64,000 nt of DNA from Sediminibacterium ginsengisoli (GTDB lineage: Bacteria > Bacteroidota > Bacteroidia > Chitinophagales > Chitinophagaceae): positions 29,005-93,004 of the forward strand of contig NZ_FUWH01000002.1 in the NCBI RefSeq assembly GCF_900167075.1, written 5' to 3'. A program made the translations under genes and the position numbers. Numbering within the stretch: the stretch's first letter is position 1; the number at the start of each line of letters is the position of its first letter. This document shows, piece by piece, positions 26,383-33,985 of this stretch. The notes under the pieces are model-generated. The model was not told the DNA's origin. It saw only the letters and a list, made by a program, of their open reading frames with translations, and did no database searches.

Positions 26383-27012
26383 TCAGCCTTTAACAGACAC
26401 TTCCTTGTAGCCCGCCAGTGAAACATTGAATGTGGCATCAGGAACCGGTGCGGTGCTGATCTCGGTTGCGGTAAGTTTGAATTTCACAGGGCCGTTAGTT
26501 ACTTCAAATTCGAGCGGCAGCCCTTTCAGATCCTTAAACAATGTATTGGCTCCTTCGAGTGCGGCCGCATTCTGCAGTTTTTCCGTAAACCAGATCGTGG
26601 TCTTTGTTTCACCTGCTTTTCCTGCTTTTACAGTGATCACCGCTTTGGAACAGGGATAACCTTTGATGGTCCTTTTTTCCGTAGTATAAGTGATCACCGG
26701 AGCGGGAGATGGCTGTGCCGACAACTGCGCCCTGTTCTTGCGCATATAGAATTTCTTGCCCATCTGGTCTGTCAGCAGCAGTAAGCCTTTATCGTCAACC
26801 AGGGTTTTCATGGAAAAGATCCCACCCGAAAGTTCATATAAGGCTTTTGTATTTTTAAAATGAAGCCGGCTTTGCATATTGCCGATCAGGGCTTTCATTG
26901 TTTCGTCGCTGCTGTTGTCAACAGATACGGCATATTTGATATAACCTTCTTTCACCTGGCCGAAGAGAACGGACGAGAGGAGCAGGGCAATCAGTGTGAA
27001 TGTTTTTTTCAT
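26383..27012 (-). CDS. Secreted protein resembling GLPGLI/DUF4412-type Bacteroidota proteins
   Basis: From ATG 27012 there is a clean signal peptide (MKKTFTLIALLLSSVLFGQ) and ~190 mature residues. They read as a beta-rich domain: VKEGYIKYAVSV, FKNTKALYELSGG, TYTTEKRTIKGYPCSKAVITVK, TTIWFTEKL, KDLKGLPLEFEV. An open frame continues to 27168 upstream but lacks conserved character. The pattern of strand, YxCxKA and KGLPLEF resembles exported proteins of unknown function that are abundant in this phylum. I assign no activity. It is divergent from a 58-residue protein gene. Confidence 0.75.
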   Translation of the reverse strand: MKKTFTLIALLLSSVLFGQVKEGYIKYAVSVDNSSDETMKALIGNMQSRLHFKNTKALYELSGGIFSMKTLVDDKGLLLLTDQMGKKFYMRKNRAQLSAQPSPAPVITYTTEKRTIKGYPCSKAVITVKAGKAGETKTTIWFTEKLQNAAALEGANTLFKDLKGLPLEFEVTNGPVKFKLTATEISTAPVPDATFNVSLAGYKEVSVKG

Positions 27013-27032
27013 GGTGTATTGATTGAACAGGG

Positions 27033-27040
27033 TATGTTTG
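27033..27040 (+). promoter_or_regulatory. -7-like element of the 58-residue protein gene
   Basis: TATGTTTG, an exact TAnnTTTG match, 38 bases before ATG 27079. Confidence 0.4.
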
Positions 27041-27078
27041 AATGAATAAGTCTTGTTATTTTTACAGAAACAAAGTCT

Positions 27079-27255
27079 ATGGGTATCTGGCGTCAGCTTG
27101 CAGAATATCTCTACATCAAAAAAAGGGACCCGAACGAACCGCGTACCCAGTGGATGAAGTATATGCACGGCATGAATCGTATTTCCCTGATCATGTTCCT
27201 GATCGCTGTACTGATCATCATTTTTAAACTGGTGTTGTTACCCTTATTCAGGTAA
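27079..27255 (+). CDS. 58-residue single-pass membrane protein, conserved Bacteroidota type (DUF6728-like)
   Basis: ATG 27079 to TAA 27253-27255. The N-terminal half is soluble and charged (MGIWRQLAEYLYIKKRDP, then TQWMKYMHGMNRIS). The C-terminal half is one hydrophobic helix (about 36-55) ending in a short PLFR tail. From memory it resembles a small protein family conserved across Bacteroidota and called DUF6728; this should be confirmed by search. It fills the gap between the secreted-protein gene (divergent) and lpxB (convergent, 9 bases away). Function unknown. Confidence 0.8.
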   Translation: MGIWRQLAEYLYIKKRDPNEPRTQWMKYMHGMNRISLIMFLIAVLIIIFKLVLLPLFR

Positions 27256-27264
27256 CGGTCGTTT

Positions 27265-28371
27265 TTAGCCGGTTACAAAATCATAAATAATCGCAGCTGC
27301 GCGTTCAGATGCATTTCCTTCCTTCGAGAGTAATGTCTTCAGATCGGCATAATCTTTTTTCAGCACTGCACGTTTCTGTTCATCGGTAAGCAGGCTTTGT
27401 AACTCTTTCACAAGGTTAGCGGTGGTAAGTTCATGCTGGATCAGTTCCTTTACCACCGGTTTATCCATGATCAGGTTCACCAGTGAAATATATTTGATGC
27501 GGATCAACCTTTTCGCGATCTGGTAGCTGATATTATTTCCTTTATAACAAACGATCTCCGGAATTCCAAGCAATGCTGTTTCAAGTGTAGCCGTACCGCT
27601 GGTGACCAGCGCTGCATCGGATTGAAGCAGCAGGGAATAGGTCTGATTACGAACAGCGGCCACATTGCTGTAAGGCTGAAGGAATGGCGTATAGAAAGCC
27701 TCTTCCTGCCCCGGCGCCATAGCCACCACAAAACGATAGCCGGGAAAATGTGCCGCTACCTCCAGCATCACCGGCAACTTGCGCGAGATCTCCTGTTTAC
27801 GGCTGCCGGGTAACAGTGCAATGGTCTTTACCCGGTCTGGAGCAGGTGTATACTGTGCAAGCGCTTCATTCACCACTTCCACCAGCGGATGACCCACATA
27901 ATCAACATCCCAGTTCCAGCGTTCTTTATAATAGGTTTTTTCGAAGGGAAGGATACAAAGCATTTTATCGATGCACTGTTTCATTCTGATCACTCTTTTT
28001 TCCTTCCATGCCCAAACCTGGGGTGAGATATAGAACACCACTTTCAGACCCTGTTCTTTTGCCCAGGATGCAATCCGGAGGTTAAATCCGGGGTAATCGA
28101 TCAGCACCAGCACATCGGGTTTCCAGGCAAGAATATCCTCTTTGCAGAAACGGATATTCCGCAGGATCACAGGCAGGTTCTTCACCACTTCGGCAAAACC
28201 CATGAAAGCCAGGTCGCGGTAATGTTTCACCACTTCCGCACCGGCCGCAGCCATCAGGTCGCCGCCCCAGCAACGGATCTCCGCGCGGGCATCTTTACTG
28301 TGAAGCTGTTTCACCAGGTTGCTGCCATGGAGGTCGCCGCTGGCTTCGCCTGCAATTAAATAATACTTCAT
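27265..28371 (-). CDS. lpxB: Lipid-A-disaccharide synthase
   Basis: GT19 enzyme that joins lipid X and UDP-diacylglucosamine at the inner membrane in lipid A synthesis. Strong signatures: AGEASGDLHGSNLV near the N-terminus, LIDYPGFNLRIA, YISPQVWAWKEKRV, YVGHPLVEV, LLPGSRKQEI, and SGTATLETALLGIPEIVCYK for the nucleotide-binding C-terminal half. Length 368 is normal. A TAACTTG box at 28392-28398 (minus) could be its -7 element. The often-adjacent surE is not here; the gene stands alone between convergent and divergent neighbours. Confidence 0.96.
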   Translation of the reverse strand: MKYYLIAGEASGDLHGSNLVKQLHSKDARAEIRCWGGDLMAAAGAEVVKHYRDLAFMGFAEVVKNLPVILRNIRFCKEDILAWKPDVLVLIDYPGFNLRIASWAKEQGLKVVFYISPQVWAWKEKRVIRMKQCIDKMLCILPFEKTYYKERWNWDVDYVGHPLVEVVNEALAQYTPAPDRVKTIALLPGSRKQEISRKLPVMLEVAAHFPGYRFVVAMAPGQEEAFYTPFLQPYSNVAAVRNQTYSLLLQSDAALVTSGTATLETALLGIPEIVCYKGNNISYQIAKRLIRIKYISLVNLIMDKPVVKELIQHELTTANLVKELQSLLTDEQKRAVLKKDYADLKTLLSKEGNASERAAAIIYDFVTG

Positions 28372-28444
28372 AATCAGGATAACTCAGCTTGCAAGTTAGC
28401 AGTTTAAGCCGAGCCGGCGGATGCTCCGGATTAACATTTAATTG

Positions 28445-28481
28445 ACTAAAAAAATAGTTTTAAAACTAAAAATATAGTTTT
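28445..28481 (+). promoter_or_regulatory. Operator-like palindromes upstream of blaI
   Basis: A perfect 14-bp palindrome TAGTTTTAAAACTA (28455-28468) is flanked by a further ACTA half-site at 28445-28448 and TAGTTTT at 28475-28481, giving overlapping AAAACTA-N6-TAGTTTT spacing. It ends where the -7 box of the operon begins, so a bound dimer would block RNA polymerase. Likely the BlaI-type repressor's own operator (inference from position and symmetry). Confidence 0.65.
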
Positions 28482-28488
28482 ATATTTG
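28481..28488 (+). promoter_or_regulatory. -7 promoter element of the blaI-M56 operon
   Basis: TATATTTG, an exact TAnnTTTG match, 17 bases before ATG 28506 and touching the palindromic operator. Confidence 0.6.
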
Positions 28489-28505
28489 ATCATCAACAGA
28501 TCATT

Positions 28506-28868
28506 ATGAAACCACTGACCAAAGCTGAAGAACAGATCATGCAATCTATCTGGCGGCTTGAAACGGCTTTTCTGAAAGATATCGTGGAAGCCCAGCCCGA
28601 ACCGCGTCCTCATTCCAACACCGTTGCCACCATTGTAAAGATCCTGGTGGACAAAGGTTTTGTGGGTGTAAAACCCATAGGGAGGGTACACCAGTATTAC
28701 CCGCTGGTTTCCAAGAGCGAGTATTCATCCAACTCGATGCGTACATTGGTGGAAGGTTATTTCGAAGGTTCTTTCAGCGATGCGGTATCTTTTATGGTGA
28801 AAAGTAAAGAACTCAGTATTAAGGACCTTGAGTTGCTGCTGCAGCAGATGAAACATAAAAAACACTAA
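28506..28868 (+). CDS. BlaI/MecI/CopY-family transcriptional repressor
   Basis: A 120-residue winged-helix repressor. The N-terminal DNA-binding domain (about 1-75) has the family pattern LTKAEEQIMQSIWRLE, then PHSNTVATIVKILVDKGFVG and the wing GRVHQYYPLVSK. The C-terminal helices (about 78-120) should form the dimer and carry the region cleaved by M56 sensors in known systems. It starts 12 bases upstream of the M56 gene's own start region and forms a two-gene operon. The palindrome at 28455-28468 is its probable operator. In staphylococci such pairs control beta-lactam resistance. Here no beta-lactamase gene is nearby, and the partner suggests envelope sensing. Confidence 0.93.
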   Translation: MKPLTKAEEQIMQSIWRLETAFLKDIVEAQPEPRPHSNTVATIVKILVDKGFVGVKPIGRVHQYYPLVSKSEYSSNSMRTLVEGYFEGSFSDAVSFMVKSKELSIKDLELLLQQMKHKKH

Positions 28869-28880
28869 AACTTATTTACG

Positions 28881-31409
28881 ATGCTAACCACTGCTTATTA
28901 CTTCGTCCAGGTGATCCTCTGCAGCGCGGTTATGATGGGATATTACATGCTGGTGCTGCGGAATAAGAAGTTTCACCAGTATAACCGTTTCTATCTGCTG
29001 GCTGTTGCTGTGCTTTCATGGCTGGTGCCGTTGATCAAGATCCAGCTTAATCCGGGCAATGCAGATATCAATCCTGAAATGATGCGCCTGCTTGCGGTGC
29101 TGGCCGATAATAATTCTGCCATAGAAGCTACTGTTGCCAACCCGCAGTTCACTTTCAACTGGGAGTTGCTGGTAACAGGAGTATATATCGCCGTTACCGG
29201 GATGTTCCTGTTTTTCCTGGTGCGTGGTATATACCGGTTATACCGGCTCCTGCGTACACATTCCTGCAAAAATGTGGGTGATGTATACCTGATCCTCACT
29301 CAGGCTGAAGGAACGCCTTTTTCCTTCTTCCGTTATATTTTCTGGAACGATGAGATCGATATCCGCAGTGAAGCCGGTAAACAGATCCTTCAGCACGAAC
29401 TTACCCACGTCCGTCAGCGCCACACTATCGATAAACTCGTAGTGCAGATATTACTGATCGGCGGCTGGTTCAATCCTTTTTTCTGGCTGCTGAAAAAGGA
29501 AATGGAAATGATCCATGAATTCATCGCGGATAAAAAAGCCGTTAACAATGGTGATACTGCTTTGCTGGCACAGATGCTGCTCACTGCGGCTTATCCTAAA
29601 CGGAAATTTGAGCTGGCGCACCCATTCTTCTTTTCGCCCATCAAAAGAAGATTGCTGATGCTTACCAATAATGCAGATCCCCGCTTCAGCTACCTGCGCA
29701 GACTGGTTGTATTGCCTTTGCTCGCCGTTGTAGTTGTGTTTTTCGCATTCCGCAACAAAGAATACAACCAGGGCAAAACCATCTCTGTTGAAACGGTGGT
29801 TGAAAGTGTGGTGAATTCCATTGCTGCTTCTGTTTCCGGTAAGGATGAACCTGCTGCTTCTGCATCAATGGCCTCCATAGCACTTAACGGCAGGTATACC
29901 GTTGTGATCGATGCGGGCCATGGTGGTGCTGATAACGGTACTTTCGGCGCCGATGGTACCAGCGAAAAATCCATCACGCTGGAACTTGCGAAACTCATCA
30001 AAGAACTCAATGCCAATGACCGAATCAATATCGAACTCACAAGGAGCAAAGACATCACCCAGTCTGTTGCTGAACGTAACAGGATGATCACAGAACTGCG
30101 TCCCGAACTGGTCATCTCCTTACATTGTAACAGTGCTCTTGCCCGCGAGGCCGACAAATCATCCGGCATGGAGATCATGATCAGTCAGCAGACCGCATCT
30201 CCTGAAAAGAAAGAAGGTAATCACCGCATCGCTTCCTATATGGCCAATACACTTAAAGCGAATGGGGCCACCAAGATCATCGATAACAGTGCACGTAAGC
30301 TGTACATGATAGACCAGCCCTCTTGTCCTGCGGTTTTGTTCGAAGCCGGTTATATCACCAATCCTTCAGATCTCGCAAAGCTTAAAACTGCCAGCTACCG
30401 GGAACGTCTTGCTGTTTCACTGCTGAATGCGATCCAGTATTACCTTAAAGGTCTTGAATATAATGCACGTACCAATGATACGCCAACTTTTGAAGCAGAC
30501 ACCATCAGGTTCCTGACCAAAGGATCAGGCGATGATCTGATCCTGAGCAGGCCGGAAGGCGCGAACAGACTGCAATTCTCAACAGTGAACAATATAAAAG
30601 ATGACAACCTTTTCGACCGCTGGAAAGTAGATTCCACCAGGCGTCCCCTGTTTGTTATCAACGGCGAACTGGTTTCGCAGGAAGAGTTCAGGCAACTGAA
30701 CCCGAATTCAGTTACTGATGTCCGTATCCTGAAAGACCAGGCCGCGATCGATAAATACGGTGAACCTGCCCGTAATGGTGTGATCGATATCCGGACACGA
30801 AAAGACAGTGTTAAATTGTGGATCAGTCTGCCTAATAAAGAGAACAGCGAATACCAGGCGTTTCTGAATGCCAACCCCGATGTTAAAGCCTATCGCTGGT
30901 CTGTAGAACCGGCAAGCTTCATTGTTACGCTGAAGGACGGAACCACTGAAACTTACCTGATCAATAACCCGGAAAGCATGAAAAGGGCAGAGCGGAAGTA
31001 CGATAAGCTGCCGGTGATGCCTAAACTGCCGGCAAAGACCATTCAGCTGAAAGCGGATAGCATCCATTTATCCGATGTAACGGTCCGGGCAACAAGGACA
31101 CCTCCTCCGCAGGTACTGCCCGAATGCAAAGAAGGAACGGCTGGTTTTCTGAAATATATCAGCAGCAATATCAATGTAAAATCCATCAGGGCCAATGGTG
31201 CCCCTGCAGGCCAGTACCAGATAGCGATGTCCTTCATGGTAGATGCCGGCGGCAGGATCTCTGATTTCCGTACAGACAAAGTAAATGGCTACGGCATCGA
31301 TGCAGAAATGGCAAGGCTGATCAAAGAGGGGCCGGGCTGGAACCCCGCCAAACGCGATAATGTTCCTGTAGCTTACCGTCAGCGGGTAGTGATCAATTTT
31401 GCGGTTTAA
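28881..31409 (+). CDS. M56 (BlaR1-type) membrane sensor peptidase fused to an N-acetylmuramoyl-L-alanine amidase domain and TonB-type C-terminal domains
   Basis: Membrane helices lie at about 5-25, 36-55, 96-120 and 272-292. The M56 zinc site is HELTH (172-176) with Glu213 in IHEFIADK, facing the cytosol as in BlaR1. Residues ~338-505 form an Amidase_3 domain with its zinc ligands and catalytic Glu present: H347 (DAGHGG), E362, H415 (SLHCNS) and E488 (LFEAGYITNPSD). Residues ~585-645 resemble a TonB-receptor plug/carboxypeptidase-like stretch (PLFVINGELVSQEEF, VTDVRILKD, NGVIDIRT). Residues ~750-842 resemble a TonB C-terminal domain. Typical BlaR1 sensors carry a penicillin-binding domain outside; here the outside part looks able to bind or cut peptidoglycan. 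It lies 12 bases after the BlaI gene. The amidase may be active or only bind muropeptides. Confidence 0.93.
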   Translation: MLTTAYYFVQVILCSAVMMGYYMLVLRNKKFHQYNRFYLLAVAVLSWLVPLIKIQLNPGNADINPEMMRLLAVLADNNSAIEATVANPQFTFNWELLVTGVYIAVTGMFLFFLVRGIYRLYRLLRTHSCKNVGDVYLILTQAEGTPFSFFRYIFWNDEIDIRSEAGKQILQHELTHVRQRHTIDKLVVQILLIGGWFNPFFWLLKKEMEMIHEFIADKKAVNNGDTALLAQMLLTAAYPKRKFELAHPFFFSPIKRRLLMLTNNADPRFSYLRRLVVLPLLAVVVVFFAFRNKEYNQGKTISVETVVESVVNSIAASVSGKDEPAASASMASIALNGRYTVVIDAGHGGADNGTFGADGTSEKSITLELAKLIKELNANDRINIELTRSKDITQSVAERNRMITELRPELVISLHCNSALAREADKSSGMEIMISQQTASPEKKEGNHRIASYMANTLKANGATKIIDNSARKLYMIDQPSCPAVLFEAGYITNPSDLAKLKTASYRERLAVSLLNAIQYYLKGLEYNARTNDTPTFEADTIRFLTKGSGDDLILSRPEGANRLQFSTVNNIKDDNLFDRWKVDSTRRPLFVINGELVSQEEFRQLNPNSVTDVRILKDQAAIDKYGEPARNGVIDIRTRKDSVKLWISLPNKENSEYQAFLNANPDVKAYRWSVEPASFIVTLKDGTTETYLINNPESMKRAERKYDKLPVMPKLPAKTIQLKADSIHLSDVTVRATRTPPPQVLPECKEGTAGFLKYISSNINVKSIRANGAPAGQYQIAMSFMVDAGGRISDFRTDKVNGYGIDAEMARLIKEGPGWNPAKRDNVPVAYRQRVVINFAV

Positions 31410-31464
31410 TACAGGTTTTAATGGTATTTTAATGATAAACGGGTGAAAACCTTGTTTTATCGTC

Positions 31465-31472
31465 TAACTTTG
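31465..31472 (+). promoter_or_regulatory. Orphan -7 element in the gap after the M56 gene
   Basis: TAACTTTG followed by C, an exact TAnnTTTG match with no coding sequence behind it. A terminator hairpin follows ~45 bases later, which would give a transcript of about 60-70 nucleotides. Confidence 0.4.
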
Positions 31473-31478
31473 CAATAG

Positions 31479-31546
31479 CTACTTAGGTAGTTGGTTGTTA
31501 AATAAAATGAGCTTGATGCCCTTGCATGCAGGGGCATCTGGTTTTT
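31479..31546 (+). ncRNA. Candidate small RNA between an orphan promoter and a terminator
   Basis: Between the -7 box (31465-31472) and the terminator (31515-31546) lies non-coding sequence with a short CTAC-TTAG-GTAG hairpin. No open frame of interest. The alternative is that the hairpin is only the terminator of the M56 operon, 105 bases upstream, and the box is chance. Confidence 0.3.
31515..31546 (+). terminator. Rho-independent terminator (M56 operon and/or candidate small RNA)
   Basis: GATGCCCTTG pairs with CAGGGGCATC (31515-31524, 31529-31538; one G-T pair) around a CATG loop, followed by TGGTTTTT. Confidence 0.8.
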
Positions 31547-31568
31547 AAGGAAGCGGCGATCTGTTTTC

Positions 31569-32108
31569 TTAATCTTCTTTCAGCTGGTAGATCTCACGGA
31601 TATTACGTCCGAGCCCGTCGTAATCGAGACCATAGCCTACAACAAATTTATTGGGGATAGAAAAACAGCAATAATCCACCGGCACTTCATATGCGGTAGC
31701 GTCCGGTTTATGCAGCAGCACTGCTGTCTTCAGTGATGCGGGATGCTGGTTCCTGAGTTGCGGCAAAAATTCACTCATTGTTTTACCGGTGTCAATAATG
31801 TCTTCAAGGATCACGATATGCCTGTCGGTGATATCAGTATCCAGTCCGATAGCGGTGATCACATGCCCGGTTGATTTGGTGCCTTTGTAAGATGCGAGCT
31901 TGATAAAGCATATTTCCGCATCGATATGTAATTCTTTGAACAGGTCAGATGCAAACATGAAAGAGCCGTTCAGTACTGCAATGAACAGCGGCCTTTTACC
32001 TGCATAGTCATTACTCAACGCTGCGGCCAGTTCCCTGATCTTGCCCAGAATGGTTTCTTCTGAAAGATAGGGTACAAATGATTTATCATGTACGTTGATG
32101 ACTGACAT
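31569..32108 (-). CDS. hpt: Hypoxanthine phosphoribosyltransferase
   Basis: Purine salvage enzyme making IMP or GMP from base and PRPP. From ATG 32108 it has 179 residues, the family length. The PRPP-binding loop is VILEDIIDTGKTM. IAVLNGSFMFASDL and the C-terminal FVVGYGLDYDGLGRNI, with the base-contacting residues, are typical. The frame stays open far upstream (to 32294), but that part overlaps the glucosaminidase gene in another frame and is not coding. Last of three minus-strand genes (O-methyltransferase, glucosaminidase, hpt), 34 bases after the glucosaminidase. Confidence 0.95.
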   Translation of the reverse strand: MSVINVHDKSFVPYLSEETILGKIRELAAALSNDYAGKRPLFIAVLNGSFMFASDLFKELHIDAEICFIKLASYKGTKSTGHVITAIGLDTDITDRHIVILEDIIDTGKTMSEFLPQLRNQHPASLKTAVLLHKPDATAYEVPVDYCCFSIPNKFVVGYGLDYDGLGRNIREIYQLKED

Positions 32109-32142
32109 GGTTGCAGGTTTTGGAAACGAATGATGAATTTTA

Positions 32143-33240
32143 TTAAGTACGCGATCTGGCTGCTGCCGGTATCGCGGCACGAAGATAGAGTTTCTGGCCG
32201 TTGGCAGGTACTGCAGTTTTGTTGAGCTTGTTGTATTCGAGCAGGCTCTCCATACGGATGCCTTCTTTCTGACAGATATCGTGCAGGGTCTCATTATCGG
32301 CTACAACGTGAAAATCGCTTGCGCCTTTTTTCTGTTTCTTCTCAAGGAAGATCAGCCTGTCTGTATCCAGCACATCCATTTCGGCAAGGTCATTGAACTC
32401 GAGGAGTTTGGCAAGACTGATATCGTAAGTAGTTGCCAGCGCCAGCAGTGAAATACCTTCGTTTGCATAGATCACTTTGGTGTGATTGATGGTGAAAATA
32501 CCCTGGGGATATAAGGATGTTTTCTTTACGGCTGCTACCGGGGCGCTTACAACAGGCGTCACCGTTTCTGCTTCTTTATGTTCTTCCTCTTTTTCTTTTT
32601 GTGCAACCGTAGTTTCTGCTGGTTTTACCAACGGCGGGTGAACCGTGGCTTGTACATCAGAAGGGCCGGGTAATGGCGCTGCTGCGATCACCGTCAATTC
32701 GGTATCGGCAGGTGTAATGCCCTGTTTGATCCTTGCAATCGCATCCAGGCTGTATTGCTGCAGGTTATAATCATTGATCACTTTCAGCAGGCTTTGGGGA
32801 TAAGTAGGACTTGTTGCATAACCTGCTTTTTTCAAACCTTTTGCCCAGCCTTCATAATCGGTTGGGTCGAGCTTGAACAGGAACGCATAATGCGGGCGGC
32901 TTTTCAGGAAATCGGAATGATCCCTGTAAGAATCCTCGGATGTTCCGTATACACGGAAACATTCACCCTTCTCATCATCATCATGGTATGTTTTTGCACC
33001 GGTCCATTCGGTCTTGCATTTAATGCCGAAATGATTGTTGGAGGTCTTTACAAGGTTGCTCTCGCCATACTGTGATTCCAGGATGCCCTGCGCCAGTTTA
33101 ATGGAAGCAGGCACGCCGGTCCGGATCATTTCCCTGATGGCCAGCTCTTTGTAAGTATTGATATAAGCTTCGGCCTTTTCTCTTTGTGCATGCGCGGTCA
33201 GTGAAACGGCGATGCAGAGGAGCAGGATCAGTCTTTTCAT
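32143..33240 (-). CDS. Secreted glucosaminidase (GH73-type) with C-terminal LysM repeats
   Basis: A signal peptide (about 1-18, ending AHAQ) is followed by a glucosaminidase domain at about 20-165 (IREMIRTGVPASIKLAQGILES with the catalytic Glu, NNHFGIKC, CFRVYGTSEDSYRDHSDFL, YEGWAKGLKKAGYAT). It should cut the glycan strands of peptidoglycan. An acidic/Pro-rich linker spans about 180-245. Two LysM-like modules follow (about 255-300 and 310-355; YANEGISLLALATTYDI, VADNETLHDICQKEG) for wall binding. Its ATG overlaps the stop of the O-methyltransferase by 4 bases, which indicates translational coupling. Confidence 0.91.
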   Translation of the reverse strand: MKRLILLLCIAVSLTAHAQREKAEAYINTYKELAIREMIRTGVPASIKLAQGILESQYGESNLVKTSNNHFGIKCKTEWTGAKTYHDDDEKGECFRVYGTSEDSYRDHSDFLKSRPHYAFLFKLDPTDYEGWAKGLKKAGYATSPTYPQSLLKVINDYNLQQYSLDAIARIKQGITPADTELTVIAAAPLPGPSDVQATVHPPLVKPAETTVAQKEKEEEHKEAETVTPVVSAPVAAVKKTSLYPQGIFTINHTKVIYANEGISLLALATTYDISLAKLLEFNDLAEMDVLDTDRLIFLEKKQKKGASDFHVVADNETLHDICQKEGIRMESLLEYNKLNKTAVPANGQKLYLRAAIPAAARSRT

Positions 33241-33881
33241 GCGTTTTTCTTTTTAATCAGGAGAATGCCGTCCCTGATGGTCAGCAATACCTGTTCTGTT
33301 CTGGGATCTTTTTGTACATGCTCATTAAAAGCCTGTATAGCTTTGGCGTTCTTGCCCGTAACAGGCTCTTCCAGTACCTGGCCGTGAAAAAGCACGTTGT
33401 CGGCCAATATGATACCATTTTCATTCAGCAACGGAACCACCATTTCATAATAATCGATATAACCGGTTTTATCTGCGTCGATAAAAACCAGGTCCCATTT
33501 CCTGTTCAGCGCCGGAATCAGTTCCAGGGCGTTGCCGACGTGCAAATGTAGCTGCTTATTTCTTTTGCTTTTGCTAAAATTGCTTTTTGCGGTGGCGGCA
33601 TCTGCCTCTCTCAGTTCAAGGGTATGCAGTTCGCCGTCTTCCGTTAAGCCTTCCGCGAGGCAAAGCGCGCTGTAGCCTGTAAATGTTCCTATCTCTAAAA
33701 CGTAGCGGGGACGAAGTATAGTACTGATGAACGATAAAAATTTCCCCTGTACATGCCCGCTGAGCATATGCGATTGCGGGTGCTCGCGCATGGTTTGCTC
33801 GTTCACTGCCTGAAGCAGGGCATCTTCGGCAGAAGTATACTGCCCGGCATAGCTTTCAACGAGGGGAGATATAAGATCCAT
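33237..33881 (-). CDS. SAM-dependent O-methyltransferase (catechol/caffeoyl-CoA type)
   Basis: A 214-residue cytosolic class I methyltransferase. SAM-binding motifs are VLEIGTFTGYSALCLAEGL and HTLELREADA. The metal-binding Asp/Asn set of this family is in DLVFIDADKTGYIDYYE and ILADNVLFHGQV. The substrate is unknown; bacterial members act on small catechols or on tRNA 5-hydroxyuridine (TrmR). The start ATG 33881 lies 4 bases after a GATATTTGC box, so it may be leaderless. First gene of the operon with the glucosaminidase and hpt. Confidence 0.92.
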   Translation of the reverse strand: MDLISPLVESYAGQYTSAEDALLQAVNEQTMREHPQSHMLSGHVQGKFLSFISTILRPRYVLEIGTFTGYSALCLAEGLTEDGELHTLELREADAATAKSNFSKSKRNKQLHLHVGNALELIPALNRKWDLVFIDADKTGYIDYYEMVVPLLNENGIILADNVLFHGQVLEEPVTGKNAKAIQAFNEHVQKDPRTEQVLLTIRDGILLIKKKNA

Positions 33882-33885
33882 CCTG

Positions 33886-33893
33886 CAAATATC
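33886..33893 (-). promoter_or_regulatory. -7-like box 4 bases before the O-methyltransferase ATG
   Basis: GATATTTG followed by C on the minus strand, one mismatch to TAnnTTTG. Same short spacing as fmt and the glycosyltransferase gene. Confidence 0.4.
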
Positions 33894-33931
33894 CGTTTTT
33901 TCAGGGAAAACGGCTGCCGGTCAAACATGAA

Positions 33932-33960
33932 AACGGGATACCCTGTGAGGATATCCCGTT
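33932..33960 (-). terminator. Hairpin terminator after the sodium/solute symporter gene
   Basis: A perfect 9-bp stem AACGGGATA/TATCCCGTT (33932-33940, 33952-33960) with an 11-base loop. On the minus strand it begins 25 bases after the symporter stop and is followed by TTTCATG, a short T tract. Confidence 0.65.
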
Positions 33961-33985
33961 CATTCATATGATTATTTCAGGTAAT

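Noticed and set aside
28506-31409. Beta-lactam resistance operon
   Set aside because: BlaI and M56 are present, but there is no beta-lactamase and the sensor lacks a penicillin-binding domain, so antibiotic resistance is not supported.
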